A stretch of 64,000 bases of DNA from Leifsonia aquatica (GTDB lineage: Bacteria > Actinomycetota > Actinomycetes > Actinomycetales > Microbacteriaceae): contig NZ_JACHVP010000001.1 of assembly GCF_014190775.1 (NCBI RefSeq), forward strand, positions 1-64,000, read 5' to 3'. The position numbers and the translations under genes were made by a program. Positions within the stretch are counted from its first letter, which is position 1. Every line of letters starts with the position of its first letter. Below the pieces are notes generated by a model. That model was given only the letters and a program-made list of their open reading frames with translations. It was not told the DNA's origin and ran no database searches. Shown piece after piece: positions 11,767-19,952 of this stretch.

Positions 11767-12258
11767 TTACATTCGTGAGAGGTCGCCCGCAGCCCGATCG
11801 TCCGACGCCATCGGCGGCTTCTGGAAGTACAGCGGCGCCAGCCCCAGGGTGACCCCGCACGCCAGCGCGTTCATCGCGGTCAACATTCCGGAGGCGCCGA
11901 CGATGAAGCCGAGGAACGCGACCAGCAGGATCGCCAGGACCGCGAACGGCGCGATCTGCTGCGTGCGGTAACGCAGATCGCGGGGGCCTCGCCGATACCT
12001 CTGGTTGCTCTCCGCCCCGAACCTCCTGCTGGCCCAGCCCATCGCCGAGATCGCCACGATGACGATGAGGGCGAACCACGACCAGTGCGCTCCCAGCGGG
12101 TCGCTGAGCTGGAGTGAGAGCGCCCACAAGTACACGGCGACGACGGCCACCGGGACCGCGAGGTTCAGGTACCCCCATGGCCCGAAGACGATCTGTCCGG
12201 TCGCGGTGGGCCGATCGGCCCCCATGGTCGCCCCGCCGACTTCGCGATTCTGCAACAT
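11767..12258 (-). CDS. four-helix membrane protein, function unknown
   Basis: This 163-residue protein has four hydrophobic segments: about 31-48 (LNLAVPVAVVAVYLWALS), 60-77, 104-124 and 126-144, with a basic loop RRFGAESNQRYRRGPRDLRYR between the second and third (split for reading). No recognised motif. Start ATG 12258 is chosen because a TAGGGT box (12265-12270 on this strand) lies 6 nt upstream, the spacing of a leaderless transcript; ATG 12225 would be an alternative. It is divergent from a double-GNAT gene, and a 58-bp palindromic element fills the shared promoter region. Confidence 0.7.
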   Translation of the reverse strand: MLQNREVGGATMGADRPTATGQIVFGPWGYLNLAVPVAVVAVYLWALSLQLSDPLGAHWSWFALIVIVAISAMGWASRRFGAESNQRYRRGPRDLRYRTQQIAPFAVLAILLVAFLGFIVGASGMLTAMNALACGVTLGLAPLYFQKPPMASDDRAAGDLSRM

Positions 12259-12309
12259 CCACCGACCCTACGCCCCTGCTACGAGTGCGGTACCGCGAGC
12301 GGGCCACGC

Positions 12310-12368
12310 ACATTCGTGCCGAATGTCGACTTTCGCGCCGCCAGAGTCGACATTCGGCACGAATGTCG
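12310..12368. repeat. 58-bp double-palindrome element, copy 1
   Basis: Two 17-bp palindromes with the form ACATTCG-NNN-CGAATGT lie at 12310-12326 and 12350-12366. The two arms are also complementary to one another, so the whole element can fold into one hairpin with a stem of about 22 bp and a 13-nt loop. Two further copies with identical spacing occur at 13410 and 26947. This copy sits between divergent promoters. Confidence 0.9.
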
Positions 12369-12408
12369 GCGCCGTCGCGGCCCTCTCCTCGGCGCTAGGG
12401 TTGCGGGC

Positions 12409-13383
12409 GTGACCGACCTCTCGTGGCGCCCGCTGACCGTCTCCGACGGTGCCGCGATGGCCGACCTCCTGAACGCGATCGACGCGGAGGACCACGTGTG
12501 GGGGCAGTACACCGTGGAGGACGCCGCCGAGGAGTTGGAGTCTCCGGTCGACGACCTCCCGACCTCCACCCTGGCCGTGTTCGAGGGCGCGACGATGGTC
12601 GGCTTCTCGGCGGTGCACTACAAGCCGGCGGCCGAGATCGTCCACCGGGTGCAGGCGGCCGGTGCCGTGCGCCCCACCCATCGCCGCCAGGGACTCGGCA
12701 CGAGGCTCATGCGCCACGGTCTGGAGACCGCCCAGGAGCTGCACGCGCTGCATCACCCCACGCTCCGGCTGGTCGTCGAATCCGTCTACGGCGAGCACGT
12801 CGACGGCGCCGTCGCCCTGTACCGTGCGGCGGGCATGACGGCGACGAAATGGAGCCGGCACCTGCGGCATCCACTCGGCGACGCCATCCCGGACGCCCCG
12901 ATCCCGGACGCCCCGATCCCCGACGGCCTGCGGATCGAGGCGTACACGGTCGAGACCGACGAGGAGTTCCGCGCGGTCCGCAACGAGGTCGCCCTGGCCG
13001 AGGGGAGGTCGCAGCTCAGCGCCGAGGAGTGGACGGTCTGGGCGGTGAACTCCAGCTTCCGGCCCGAGTCGAGCTTCCTGCTCCGCGACGTCGGGAGCGG
13101 GGCGGTGGCCGGGGTGGTGCTGGTGGTCTCGTGGGAGGCGGAGACCGCGGCGACCGGCGTCCGTGACGCCTACTTCCGGGTCATCGCCACGCGGCCCGCG
13201 TACGAGGATCGCGGCGTCGCAGAGGCCCTGATCTCCCACGCCCTGCGGGATGTGCAGGCCCAGGGCTACGGACGCGCCAGCCTCCGTGCCGATGCCGACC
13301 CGTCGAGCGCGGAGCTGCGGCTCTACGAGAGCGCCGGGTTCGTCACCCACGACACCCAGGTGCACTACAGCATCGAGCTCTGA
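12409..13383 (+). CDS. tandem GNAT-domain acetyltransferase
   Basis: This 324-residue protein has two GNAT domains. The first (about 1-150) has RPTHRRQGLGTRLM as its acetyl-CoA loop and ends with YRAAGMTATKWSRHL. The second (about 170-324) has RPAYEDRGVAEALISHAL and LYESAGF. The linker contains the perfect repeat IPDAP-IPDAP-IPDGL, probably a flexible hinge grown by slippage. The double-domain layout resembles mycothiol synthase (MshD), but characteristic MshD residues are not obvious, so I keep a general call. GTG 12409 is preferred because a TAGGGT box at 12396-12401 lies 7 nt upstream; longer starts would read through the palindromic element. Confidence 0.85.
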   Translation: MTDLSWRPLTVSDGAAMADLLNAIDAEDHVWGQYTVEDAAEELESPVDDLPTSTLAVFEGATMVGFSAVHYKPAAEIVHRVQAAGAVRPTHRRQGLGTRLMRHGLETAQELHALHHPTLRLVVESVYGEHVDGAVALYRAAGMTATKWSRHLRHPLGDAIPDAPIPDAPIPDGLRIEAYTVETDEEFRAVRNEVALAEGRSQLSAEEWTVWAVNSSFRPESSFLLRDVGSGAVAGVVLVVSWEAETAATGVRDAYFRVIATRPAYEDRGVAEALISHALRDVQAQGYGRASLRADADPSSAELRLYESAGFVTHDTQVHYSIEL

Positions 13384-13409
13384 CGCGCCCCGGCACGCGT
13401 GGCCGCGAC

Positions 13410-13468
13410 ACATTCGTGCCGAATGTCGGCTTACGCGGCTCCGAAGTCGACATTCGGCACGAATGTCG
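13410..13468. repeat. 58-bp double-palindrome element, copy 2
   Basis: Palindromes of the form ACATTCG-NNN-CGAATGT occur at 13410-13426 and 13450-13466, centres 40 bp apart as in the other two copies. The outer 18 bp on both sides are identical to copy 1; the 20 or so bases between them differ. It lies between the end of the double-GNAT gene and the convergent tRNA-Ser gene and may act there as a terminator. Confidence 0.9.
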
Positions 13469-13497
13469 CGACCGGCGCGCGGCGAGAGAGGGACTAC

Positions 13498-13585
13498 TGG
13501 CGGAGAATGGGGGATTCGAACCCCCGAGGGCTTGCACCCAACACGCTTTCCAAGCGTGCGCCATAGGCCACTAGGCGAATTCTCC
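13498..13585 (-). tRNA. tRNA-Ser(GGA)
   Basis: The reverse strand folds as a type II tRNA with a long variable arm. The acceptor stem is GGAGAAT/ATTCTCC, the anticodon stem CACGC/GCGTG encloses the loop TTGGAAA with anticodon GGA, and the T arm carries GGTTCGAAT. The discriminator is G and the CCA end is encoded at 13498-13500. Confidence 0.96.
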
Positions 13586-13685
13586 TTGGTTGCCACCGCC
13601 TTGCGGGCGACGGCTCACAATATCCTAGCGGACGCGAGGAGGGGGTCCGTGCACGAGCCCCCAGATCGACCCGCTAGACTGTTCG

Positions 13686-13779
13686 ACGGCTCCCCACGTG
13701 GCGCCATCCAGGCCAACTCCCCCAGGGCGGAAACGCAGCAAGGGTAACCGGGCTCTGGCGGGTGCGTGGGGGGTCTTTT
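13686..13779 (+). ncRNA. ffs: signal recognition particle RNA, small bacterial type
   Basis: The conserved SRP core GGCGGAAACGCAGCAAGGG lies at about 13726-13745, and the outer stem pairs CCCCACG near 13693 with CGTGGGG near 13765. A U-run CTTTTT at 13774-13779 ends the RNA as an intrinsic terminator. A TAGACT box at 13675-13680 is placed for a start near 13686-13688. The RNA binds Ffh and targets nascent membrane proteins. Ends are approximate. Confidence 0.93.
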
Positions 13780-13880
13780 TCATTCCATCGCCGCGGGGCG
13801 CCCGCGTAGAGTGAGGGCAGCATCGCCCGCTCTTCTACGTTCTGTAGAATGGGCATCCCGCCGAAGAATGGAATGGTGGA

Positions 13881-15227
13881 GTGACCGAGCAGATGGCCGA
13901 GCTGGCCTCCGAAGCGTATGTCGTGGGCTTCCCCCTGGTGTTCGACCTGGAGCAGGTCGAACGTTTCGTGAGCGCCGGGATCGGAGCCGTCCCTCCCACC
14001 CCGTACAACGTGTTCGGCCACGGGCGCACGCTGGCCGGGCCGGCCGACACGTTCGTGTCGATCAACAACGACACCGTCTACTCCATGGCCCAGGTCGACC
14101 TGAGCGTCGGGCCGGTGCTCCTGAGCGTCCCGGAGGCGGGGGAGCGCTACTACGTGCTGCAGTTCGTCTCGGCGTGGACCGAGAACTTCGCCTACATCGG
14201 CACTCGCGCGACGGGAGGCGGAGCGGGGGACTTCCTGCTGCTCCCGCCCGACTGGGAGGGACCGGAGGCCGACCCGGAGGATCCCGCCGGCGGCCCGACG
14301 CGCATCCATTTCCCGACCCGCATCGCCTCCATCGTCGGCCGCTGGGCCGTGGACGGCGAGGAGGACCTCCCTGCCGTGCACGCCCTCCAGGACGCCCTGA
14401 CGCTGACCCCGCTGCGCCGGTCGCTGACGCCTCCCGACGGCGTGCCCCCGGTGGCGCCCGCGGCGACCGAGGCGCTGACCTTCTTCGAGCGGATGCGGGT
14501 CTGGTCGCAGGCGTTCCCGCCGGCCGAGCGCGATCGCGCCGCGCTGGCGACGTACGCCGGGCTCGGCCTCACCGGGGACGTCCCCGTCGACGCGCTCCCG
14601 GCGGAGGTCCAGGCCGCACTCGAGACCGGCTACGCGGTGGGCAAGGAGGCGCTCGAGGCCTCCCTGCGCACCGGAGCGCCGGTCGTCGACCACTGGCAGC
14701 TCACCCTGCACTCGTTCGACTACAACCTCGACTTCTTCGAGGTCGGGACGCTCGACGACCCGGCCTGGAAGCTCGACGACCCGCGCACCCGGTACGCCGT
14801 CCGCGCCGGCGCGGCCCTCGGCGGGCTGTGGGGCAACCACGGCTACGAGGCCGTGTACTCCGCGACGTACGAGGATGCGGACGGCAACGCGCTCACGGGT
14901 GAGCACGCGTACCGGCTGCGCCTCGCGCCGACCCCGCCGGTCGGCGCCTTCTGGTCCCTCACCATGTACGACCTCCCGGGATACTTCCTCGTCGCGAACG
15001 CGGCGGACCGGTACTCCCTGGGCGACCGCACGAGGGGGATCGTGTACGACGACGACGGAGGACTGACGATCACGATGAGCACCACCCGACCGACCGATCC
15101 CACCGAGGCCGCCAACTGGCTGCCGACGCCGGAGGGGGAGTTCCGCCCGCTGATGCGCATGTACGCGCCGGGAGCCGCCGTGCTCTCGGGCGAGTACCGT
15201 CTGCCGGCCATCGAGCGGATCGGCTGA
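13881..15227 (+). CDS. DUF1254/DUF1214 domain-containing protein
   Basis: This 448-residue protein has the two-domain layout of the DUF1254 family. The N-terminal DUF1254 part has AYVVGFPLVFDLEQ and GPADTFVSINNDTVYSMAQ; the C-terminal DUF1214 part has GAFWSLTMYDLPGYFLVANA, YSLGDRTRGIVYDDDGG and NWLPTPEGEF-PLMRMYAP. The family is widespread and often linked to cell-envelope or stress functions, but its biochemical activity is not established. No signal peptide is apparent, unusual for a family with many exported members. Start is GTG 13881. It ends 3 bp before pta, so it may be the first gene of the pta-ackA operon. Confidence 0.85.
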   Translation: MTEQMAELASEAYVVGFPLVFDLEQVERFVSAGIGAVPPTPYNVFGHGRTLAGPADTFVSINNDTVYSMAQVDLSVGPVLLSVPEAGERYYVLQFVSAWTENFAYIGTRATGGGAGDFLLLPPDWEGPEADPEDPAGGPTRIHFPTRIASIVGRWAVDGEEDLPAVHALQDALTLTPLRRSLTPPDGVPPVAPAATEALTFFERMRVWSQAFPPAERDRAALATYAGLGLTGDVPVDALPAEVQAALETGYAVGKEALEASLRTGAPVVDHWQLTLHSFDYNLDFFEVGTLDDPAWKLDDPRTRYAVRAGAALGGLWGNHGYEAVYSATYEDADGNALTGEHAYRLRLAPTPPVGAFWSLTMYDLPGYFLVANAADRYSLGDRTRGIVYDDDGGLTITMSTTRPTDPTEAANWLPTPEGEFRPLMRMYAPGAAVLSGEYRLPAIERIG

Positions 15228-15230
15228 GAC

Positions 15231-17354
15231 GTGGTCCGTTCGCTGTACATCACTTCGGCCGAGGGGCACACCGGCAAGTCGACTGTCGCGCTCGGCGTCA
15301 TCGAGGCGCTGAGGCACTCCGTGGGCCGGGTCGGCGTGTTCCGCCCGATCGCCCGCTCGACGGTCGAGCGCGACTACGTGCTCGAGCTGCTGCTGGAACG
15401 CGTCACGGCCGACCTCTCGTATGAAGAGGCCATCGGCGTCACCTACGAGGACGTCCACGTCGACGCGGACGCGGCGCTCGCCGAGATCGTGCACCGGTTC
15501 CGCGCCGTGGAGTCCCGGTTCGACACGGTGGTCATCCTCGGCTCCGACTACACCGACGTCGGCAGCCCGACGGAGCTCGGGTACAACGCGCGCATCGCCG
15601 CGAACCTGGGCGCGCCCGTGCTGCTCGTGCTGGGCGGCCGCGTCGGGCAGGGCTTCGGAGAGCGTCTCGGCCAGGCCGAGCCGCGTTCTCCCGAAGACCT
15701 GCAGCACCTCGCCGAGCTCGCTCTCGTCGAGATGCGCGCGGAGCATGCCGGTCTGCTCGCCGTGGTCGCCAACCGCGCCGACGGCTCCCGCCTCGACGAG
15801 ATCGTCGAGGCGATCACCGAGATCGTCCCGGCCGAGCGCGGCGGCGACCGGCCGCCGGTCTGGGCCATCCCGGAGGACGAGTTCCTGGTCGCGCCGAGCA
15901 TCCGGTCCATCGTCGAGGCGACGGGCGCGACGCTCATCGCGGGCGACGAGACCCTCCTCGGCCGGGAGGCGCTCGACGTCGTCGTCGCCGGCATGTCGAT
16001 GGACAACGTCCTCCCGCGGCTCGTGGAGGGCGCGGTCGTCGTGGTCCCCGGCGACCGCACCGAGGTGCTGCTGGCCGTGCTGATGGCGAACGCGTCGGGG
16101 ACCTTCCCGTCGATCGCGGGAATCGTCCTGAACGGAGGGTTCGACCTCCCGGAGCCGATCGAGCGCCTGCTCGCCGGCCTGCGTTCGCCGCTGCCGATCG
16201 TCCGCACCGGGCTCGACACCTACGACACCGTGGTGCGGATCACGCACGCGCGCGGCCGCCTGGCCGCCGACTCGCAGCGCAAGTACGACACGGCCCTCGC
16301 GCTCTTCGAGCGGCACGTCGACGCGGACGCCCTGCTGGGCCGCCTCGACGTGACGCGCCACGACGTCGTCACGCCGCTGATGTTCGAGTACGACCTGATC
16401 GAGCGGGCGCGCGCTGCGAACAAGCACATCGTGCTCCCGGAGGGGGAGGACGACCGCATCCTCCGGGCGGCCGGCACGCTGCTCGCACGTGGCGTCGCGC
16501 GGCTCACGATCCTGGGGGAGCCGTTCGAGGTGCGGTCGCGCGCCATCGAGCTCGGCCTCGACCTTTCGCGGGCCGAGGTCATCAGCCCGTTCGACGACGT
16601 GCTGCGGTTCCGCTTCGCGACCGAGTACGCCAAGCTGCGCGCCCACAAGGGGATCACGGTCGATCAGGCCTCGGACACGGTCACCGACTCCTCGTACTTC
16701 GGCACGATGATGGTGCACCTCGGCCTGGCCGACGGGATGGTGTCCGGCGCGGCCCACACGACCGCGCACACCATCCGGCCGGCCTTCGAGATCATCAAGA
16801 CCACGCCGGGGGTGTCCGTCGTCTCCAGCGTGTTCCTGATGGCGCTCGCCGACCGCGTGCTCGTCTACGGCGACTGCGCCGTCATCCCGGACCCGACTGC
16901 CGAGCAGCTGGCCGACATCGCCGTGTCGTCCGCGCGCACGGCCGACCAGTTCGGTATCGCACCGCGGGTGGCCATGCTCTCCTACTCGACCGGCGACTCC
17001 GGAGCCGGGGCGGACGTCGACAAGGTGCGCGCCGCGACGGCCCTGGTGCGGGAGCGGGCGCCGCAGCTGGCGGTGGCCGGCCCCATCCAGTACGACGCCG
17101 CAGCGGACGCCGCGGTCGGCGCTGCGAAGATGCCGGGCTCCGACGTCGCCGGGCGCGCGACCGTCTTCGTGTTCCCCGACCTCAACACCGGCAACAACAC
17201 CTACAAGGCGGTGCAGCGCAGTGCGGGCGCCGTCGCGATCGGGCCGGTGCTGCAGGGGCTGCGCAAGCCGATCAACGACCTGTCGCGCGGAGCGACCGTG
17301 GAGGACATCGTGAACACCGTCGCCATCACCGCGATCCAGGCGGCTCTGGCATGA
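15231..17354 (+). CDS. pta: phosphate acetyltransferase, long form
   Basis: This 707-residue enzyme interconverts acetyl-CoA plus phosphate and acetyl phosphate plus CoA, the first step of the Pta-AckA acetate pathway. It is the long form: a BioD-like P-loop N-terminal domain (SAEGHTGKSTVALGV at about 9-23), a central DRTGG regulatory domain (about 220-335), and the catalytic PTA_PTB domain from about 385 (HIVLPEGEDDRILRAAGTLL, GLADGMVSGAAHTTAHTIRP, VFPDLNTGNNTYKAVQRSAG). The start is GTG 15231. The stop overlaps ackA by four bases, so the two are translationally coupled. Confidence 0.97.
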   Translation: MVRSLYITSAEGHTGKSTVALGVIEALRHSVGRVGVFRPIARSTVERDYVLELLLERVTADLSYEEAIGVTYEDVHVDADAALAEIVHRFRAVESRFDTVVILGSDYTDVGSPTELGYNARIAANLGAPVLLVLGGRVGQGFGERLGQAEPRSPEDLQHLAELALVEMRAEHAGLLAVVANRADGSRLDEIVEAITEIVPAERGGDRPPVWAIPEDEFLVAPSIRSIVEATGATLIAGDETLLGREALDVVVAGMSMDNVLPRLVEGAVVVVPGDRTEVLLAVLMANASGTFPSIAGIVLNGGFDLPEPIERLLAGLRSPLPIVRTGLDTYDTVVRITHARGRLAADSQRKYDTALALFERHVDADALLGRLDVTRHDVVTPLMFEYDLIERARAANKHIVLPEGEDDRILRAAGTLLARGVARLTILGEPFEVRSRAIELGLDLSRAEVISPFDDVLRFRFATEYAKLRAHKGITVDQASDTVTDSSYFGTMMVHLGLADGMVSGAAHTTAHTIRPAFEIIKTTPGVSVVSSVFLMALADRVLVYGDCAVIPDPTAEQLADIAVSSARTADQFGIAPRVAMLSYSTGDSGAGADVDKVRAATALVRERAPQLAVAGPIQYDAAADAAVGAAKMPGSDVAGRATVFVFPDLNTGNNTYKAVQRSAGAVAIGPVLQGLRKPINDLSRGATVEDIVNTVAITAIQAALA

Positions 17355-18547
17355 GCGCCGTCCTCGTGGTGAACAGCGGCTCCTCGTCGCTCAAGTACCA
17401 GCTGATCGACGCCGGCACCGAGGAGGCGCTCGCGAGCGGCCTCATCGAGCGGATCGGCGAGGAGTCCGGGCACATCCGCCACCGCGGGCCGGGCGGGACG
17501 ACCGAGCGCTCGCTCCCCATCCCGGACCACACCGCCGGGTTCCGCGCGATGCTCGACCTCTTCGCGAGCGAGGGGCCGAGTCTCGACGAGAACCCCCTCG
17601 TCGCGGTCGGCCACCGGGTCGTCCACGGCGGCAAGCGGTTCTTCGAGCCCACCATCGTGACCCCGCTGGTCGAGATCAACATCGAGGACCTCGCCGACCT
17701 CGCCCCGCTGCACAACCCCGCCAACCTGCAGGGCATCCGGGCGGCCGAGAAGGCGTTCCCGGACGTGCCGCACGTGGCCGTCTTCGACACCGCGTTCCAC
17801 CAGACCCTCCCGCCCGCCGCGTACACGTACGCGATCGACGCGGAGCTGGCCGACAAGTACCGCGTCCGCCGCTACGGATTCCACGGGACGTCGCACAAGT
17901 ACGTCTCGGAGACCGCCGCGGAGTTCCTCGGGCGCCCGCTCGCGGAGTTGAAGCAGATCGTGCTGCACCTCGGCAACGGCGCCTCGGCCTGTGCGGTCGA
18001 CGCGGGACGCTCCGTGGAGACGTCGATGGGGCTGACGCCCTTGGAGGGGCTCGTCATGGGCACCCGCTCGGGCGACCTCGATCCGGCGGTCCTGCTCCAC
18101 CTGGCGCGGCGCGCCCACCTCGACACGGATGCGCTCGACGAGCTGCTCAACCGGCGCAGCGGCCTCCTGGGCCTGGCCGGACGCGGCGACATGCGCGATG
18201 TACGCCACGCGGCCGAAGCCGGCGATGCGTCCGCCCGGCTGGCCATCGACACGGTGGTGCACCGGCTGCGGCACTACATCGGCGCGTACACCGCCCTGCT
18301 CGGCGGGCTGGACGTGCTCACCTTCACCGCGGGCGTCGGCGAGAACGACGTGCAGCTGCGCGCGGAGACGCTGGCGGGCCTCGAGGTGCTCGGGATCCGG
18401 CTGGACCCCGAGAGGAACGCGTCCACGTCGCACGAGGCCCGCGTGATCTCCGCCGACGACTCGCCGGTGACCGTGCTGGTCGTGCCGACGAACGAGGAGC
18501 TGGAGATCGCCCGGCAATCCCTCCAGGCGGTCTCGGCCGAGGGCTGA
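17351..18547 (+). CDS. ackA: acetate kinase
   Basis: This 398-residue cytoplasmic enzyme transfers phosphate between acetyl phosphate and ADP to give acetate and ATP. Family signatures are VLVVNSGSSSLKYQL at the N-terminus, the substrate-binding GHRVVHGG near 90, FDTAFHQTLP with the catalytic Asp, RRYGFHGTSHKYV, HLGNGASACAV and TFTAGVGEND near 325. The ATG at 17351 overlaps the pta stop (ATGA). Length is normal for the family. Together with acs at 49.7-51.7 kb this gives both routes of acetate activation. Confidence 0.97.
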   Translation: MSAVLVVNSGSSSLKYQLIDAGTEEALASGLIERIGEESGHIRHRGPGGTTERSLPIPDHTAGFRAMLDLFASEGPSLDENPLVAVGHRVVHGGKRFFEPTIVTPLVEINIEDLADLAPLHNPANLQGIRAAEKAFPDVPHVAVFDTAFHQTLPPAAYTYAIDAELADKYRVRRYGFHGTSHKYVSETAAEFLGRPLAELKQIVLHLGNGASACAVDAGRSVETSMGLTPLEGLVMGTRSGDLDPAVLLHLARRAHLDTDALDELLNRRSGLLGLAGRGDMRDVRHAAEAGDASARLAIDTVVHRLRHYIGAYTALLGGLDVLTFTAGVGENDVQLRAETLAGLEVLGIRLDPERNASTSHEARVISADDSPVTVLVVPTNEELEIARQSLQAVSAEG

Positions 18548-18563
18548 TCGGACAGGATCCAGG

Positions 18564-19952
18564 ATGCGGCGACGGCGCGGCGACGGAGACGGACGGCGAG
18601 AGCCTCCCGCCCGCTCCCCGCAGCGCCGCTCCCTCTCCATTCTCGGCGGAGTGGTCGCGGCCGTCGCCGCGGTCGCCCTCGCCCTGGGCGGGTGCGCGAC
18701 GACGTCCGACGGCGCGACCGGACCGCGCTTCGTCACGCCCCCGCTCATCCACTACACGTCGGTGCTCTGGCCGGTTCCCCTGCAGCTCGTCGGCGCGGAG
18801 CCGGGCAGCCGGGTGAGGATCGTCGCCACCCTCGCCAACGACCGGGGCACCTGGCGGTCGTCCGCGACCTACACCGTGCCAGCCGGAGGGATGCTCGACC
18901 TCGCTACCTCCCGCCCCCAGCTCGCCCCGTTCGCCGAACCCGACTCGGTCGGCCTGTTCTGGTCGCTCGACGGGCCGGACCTCTCCGGAGCGGCGCTCGC
19001 GACGCAGTGGATGCACGACACCCTCCCGGTGACGCTCTCGGCCTTCGACGCGGACCGGCTGGTCGCGTCGCGGACGTTCGAGTTGCAGGGCCTCGCCGAC
19101 GGGCTGCGGCCGCACACGCTGTACACGCGCGACCTGCAGGGCGCGACCCCGTCGCGGTTCCCTCGGGAGACCCACGAGGACCAGCCCGTCGCGCAGTTCT
19201 GGAGTGCGACCACGCAGGAGCGCCCGATCACCCCCGGCGTCCTGATGTTCGACGACCCGGCGCCCGGCGCCTCCTCGGGATTCGCCGCGCCCCTCCTCGC
19301 GCGGTTCGGGGCGTCGGTGCTCGTGCTCCCGGTGTCGTCGGCACCCGACGGCGTGCACGCCTCGAGCGTCGTCGACAGCACGACCGTCGAGCGCGCCCTC
19401 GCGTGGCTCGGTGAGCAGAAGGGCATCGACACCCGCAACATCTACGTCTACGGCACCGGTGTCTCCGAGCCGCTCGCCCTCTGGGCGGCGACGCGGTTCC
19501 CGACGCGGGTGCACGGGGTCTTCGCCGCGGGAGGGGCGCCACAGCTGCTCTGCCTGCCGTCCGGATCGACGGCGCCCGCGTTCGAGGACGGCGCGGGACT
19601 GCCGTGCCGCGTCGATCCCGGCCCCGTCTCCGCCGCCTCGGTGATAGCGCTCGGCCGCGTGGACGGCCCGGTGGTCCTCGCCTGCGGCGCCCGGGATACG
19701 GTGCTGCCGTCGGCGTGCTCCGGCCAGGCCGCGCTCGCCGTGGCGCGCGGGGTGCGGGCCGGCGACAGCATCCAGAGTGCGCCGCGGGCCGGACACGCCG
19801 TGACCGTGCCGCCGGGACTGCCGGTGTCGCTCCCCGAGGGCGGCTCGGGGGCCCCGGCCGGTTCGGGCGCGGACGCGCAGGCGACGGAGCAGGCGCGTGT
19901 CGCCTTCTGGAACGCTGTGGCCCAGATCGTCCTGAGAGCGACGCGCTCGTGA
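18564..19952 (+). CDS. lipoprotein of the acyl-CoA thioesterase/BAAT family, copy 1
   Basis: This 462-residue protein starts with an Arg-rich tail and a lipoprotein signal whose lipobox LALGGC places the modified cysteine at residue 44. The next part (about 54-190) looks like the beta-sandwich thioester hydrolase/bile-acid-CoA transferase N-terminal domain, with AEPDSVGLFWSLDGPDL as its hallmark. The C-terminal alpha/beta hydrolase (BAAT_C) has a weak nucleophile elbow GTGVSEP with Ser300, and a candidate catalytic His in APRAGHAV. The elbow deviates from G-x-S-x-G, so activity is uncertain. It is followed by a paralogue overlapping by four bases. The 16-bp gap after ackA suggests read-through from it. 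Confidence 0.8.
   Translation: MRRRRGDGDGRREPPARSPQRRSLSILGGVVAAVAAVALALGGCATTSDGATGPRFVTPPLIHYTSVLWPVPLQLVGAEPGSRVRIVATLANDRGTWRSSATYTVPAGGMLDLATSRPQLAPFAEPDSVGLFWSLDGPDLSGAALATQWMHDTLPVTLSAFDADRLVASRTFELQGLADGLRPHTLYTRDLQGATPSRFPRETHEDQPVAQFWSATTQERPITPGVLMFDDPAPGASSGFAAPLLARFGASVLVLPVSSAPDGVHASSVVDSTTVERALAWLGEQKGIDTRNIYVYGTGVSEPLALWAATRFPTRVHGVFAAGGAPQLLCLPSGSTAPAFEDGAGLPCRVDPGPVSAASVIALGRVDGPVVLACGARDTVLPSACSGQAALAVARGVRAGDSIQSAPRAGHAVTVPPGLPVSLPEGGSGAPAGSGADAQATEQARVAFWNAVAQIVLRATRS

Noticed and set aside
12316-12408. A longer start for the double-GNAT protein at 12316.
   Set aside because: The extra 31 codons would be translated from the palindromic element, and no GNAT family similarity is seen before GTG 12409.
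13410-13585. An integrative element using tRNA-Ser and palindromic element 2 as attachment sites.
   Set aside because: No duplicated tRNA-Ser fragment and no integrase or cargo genes lie nearby.
13674-16769. A 1031-codon open frame on the minus strand opposite pta and the DUF1254 gene.
   Set aside because: It is Arg/Gly/Val-rich with no recognisable domain and lies wholly antisense to two clear genes; long antisense frames are expected at 70% GC.
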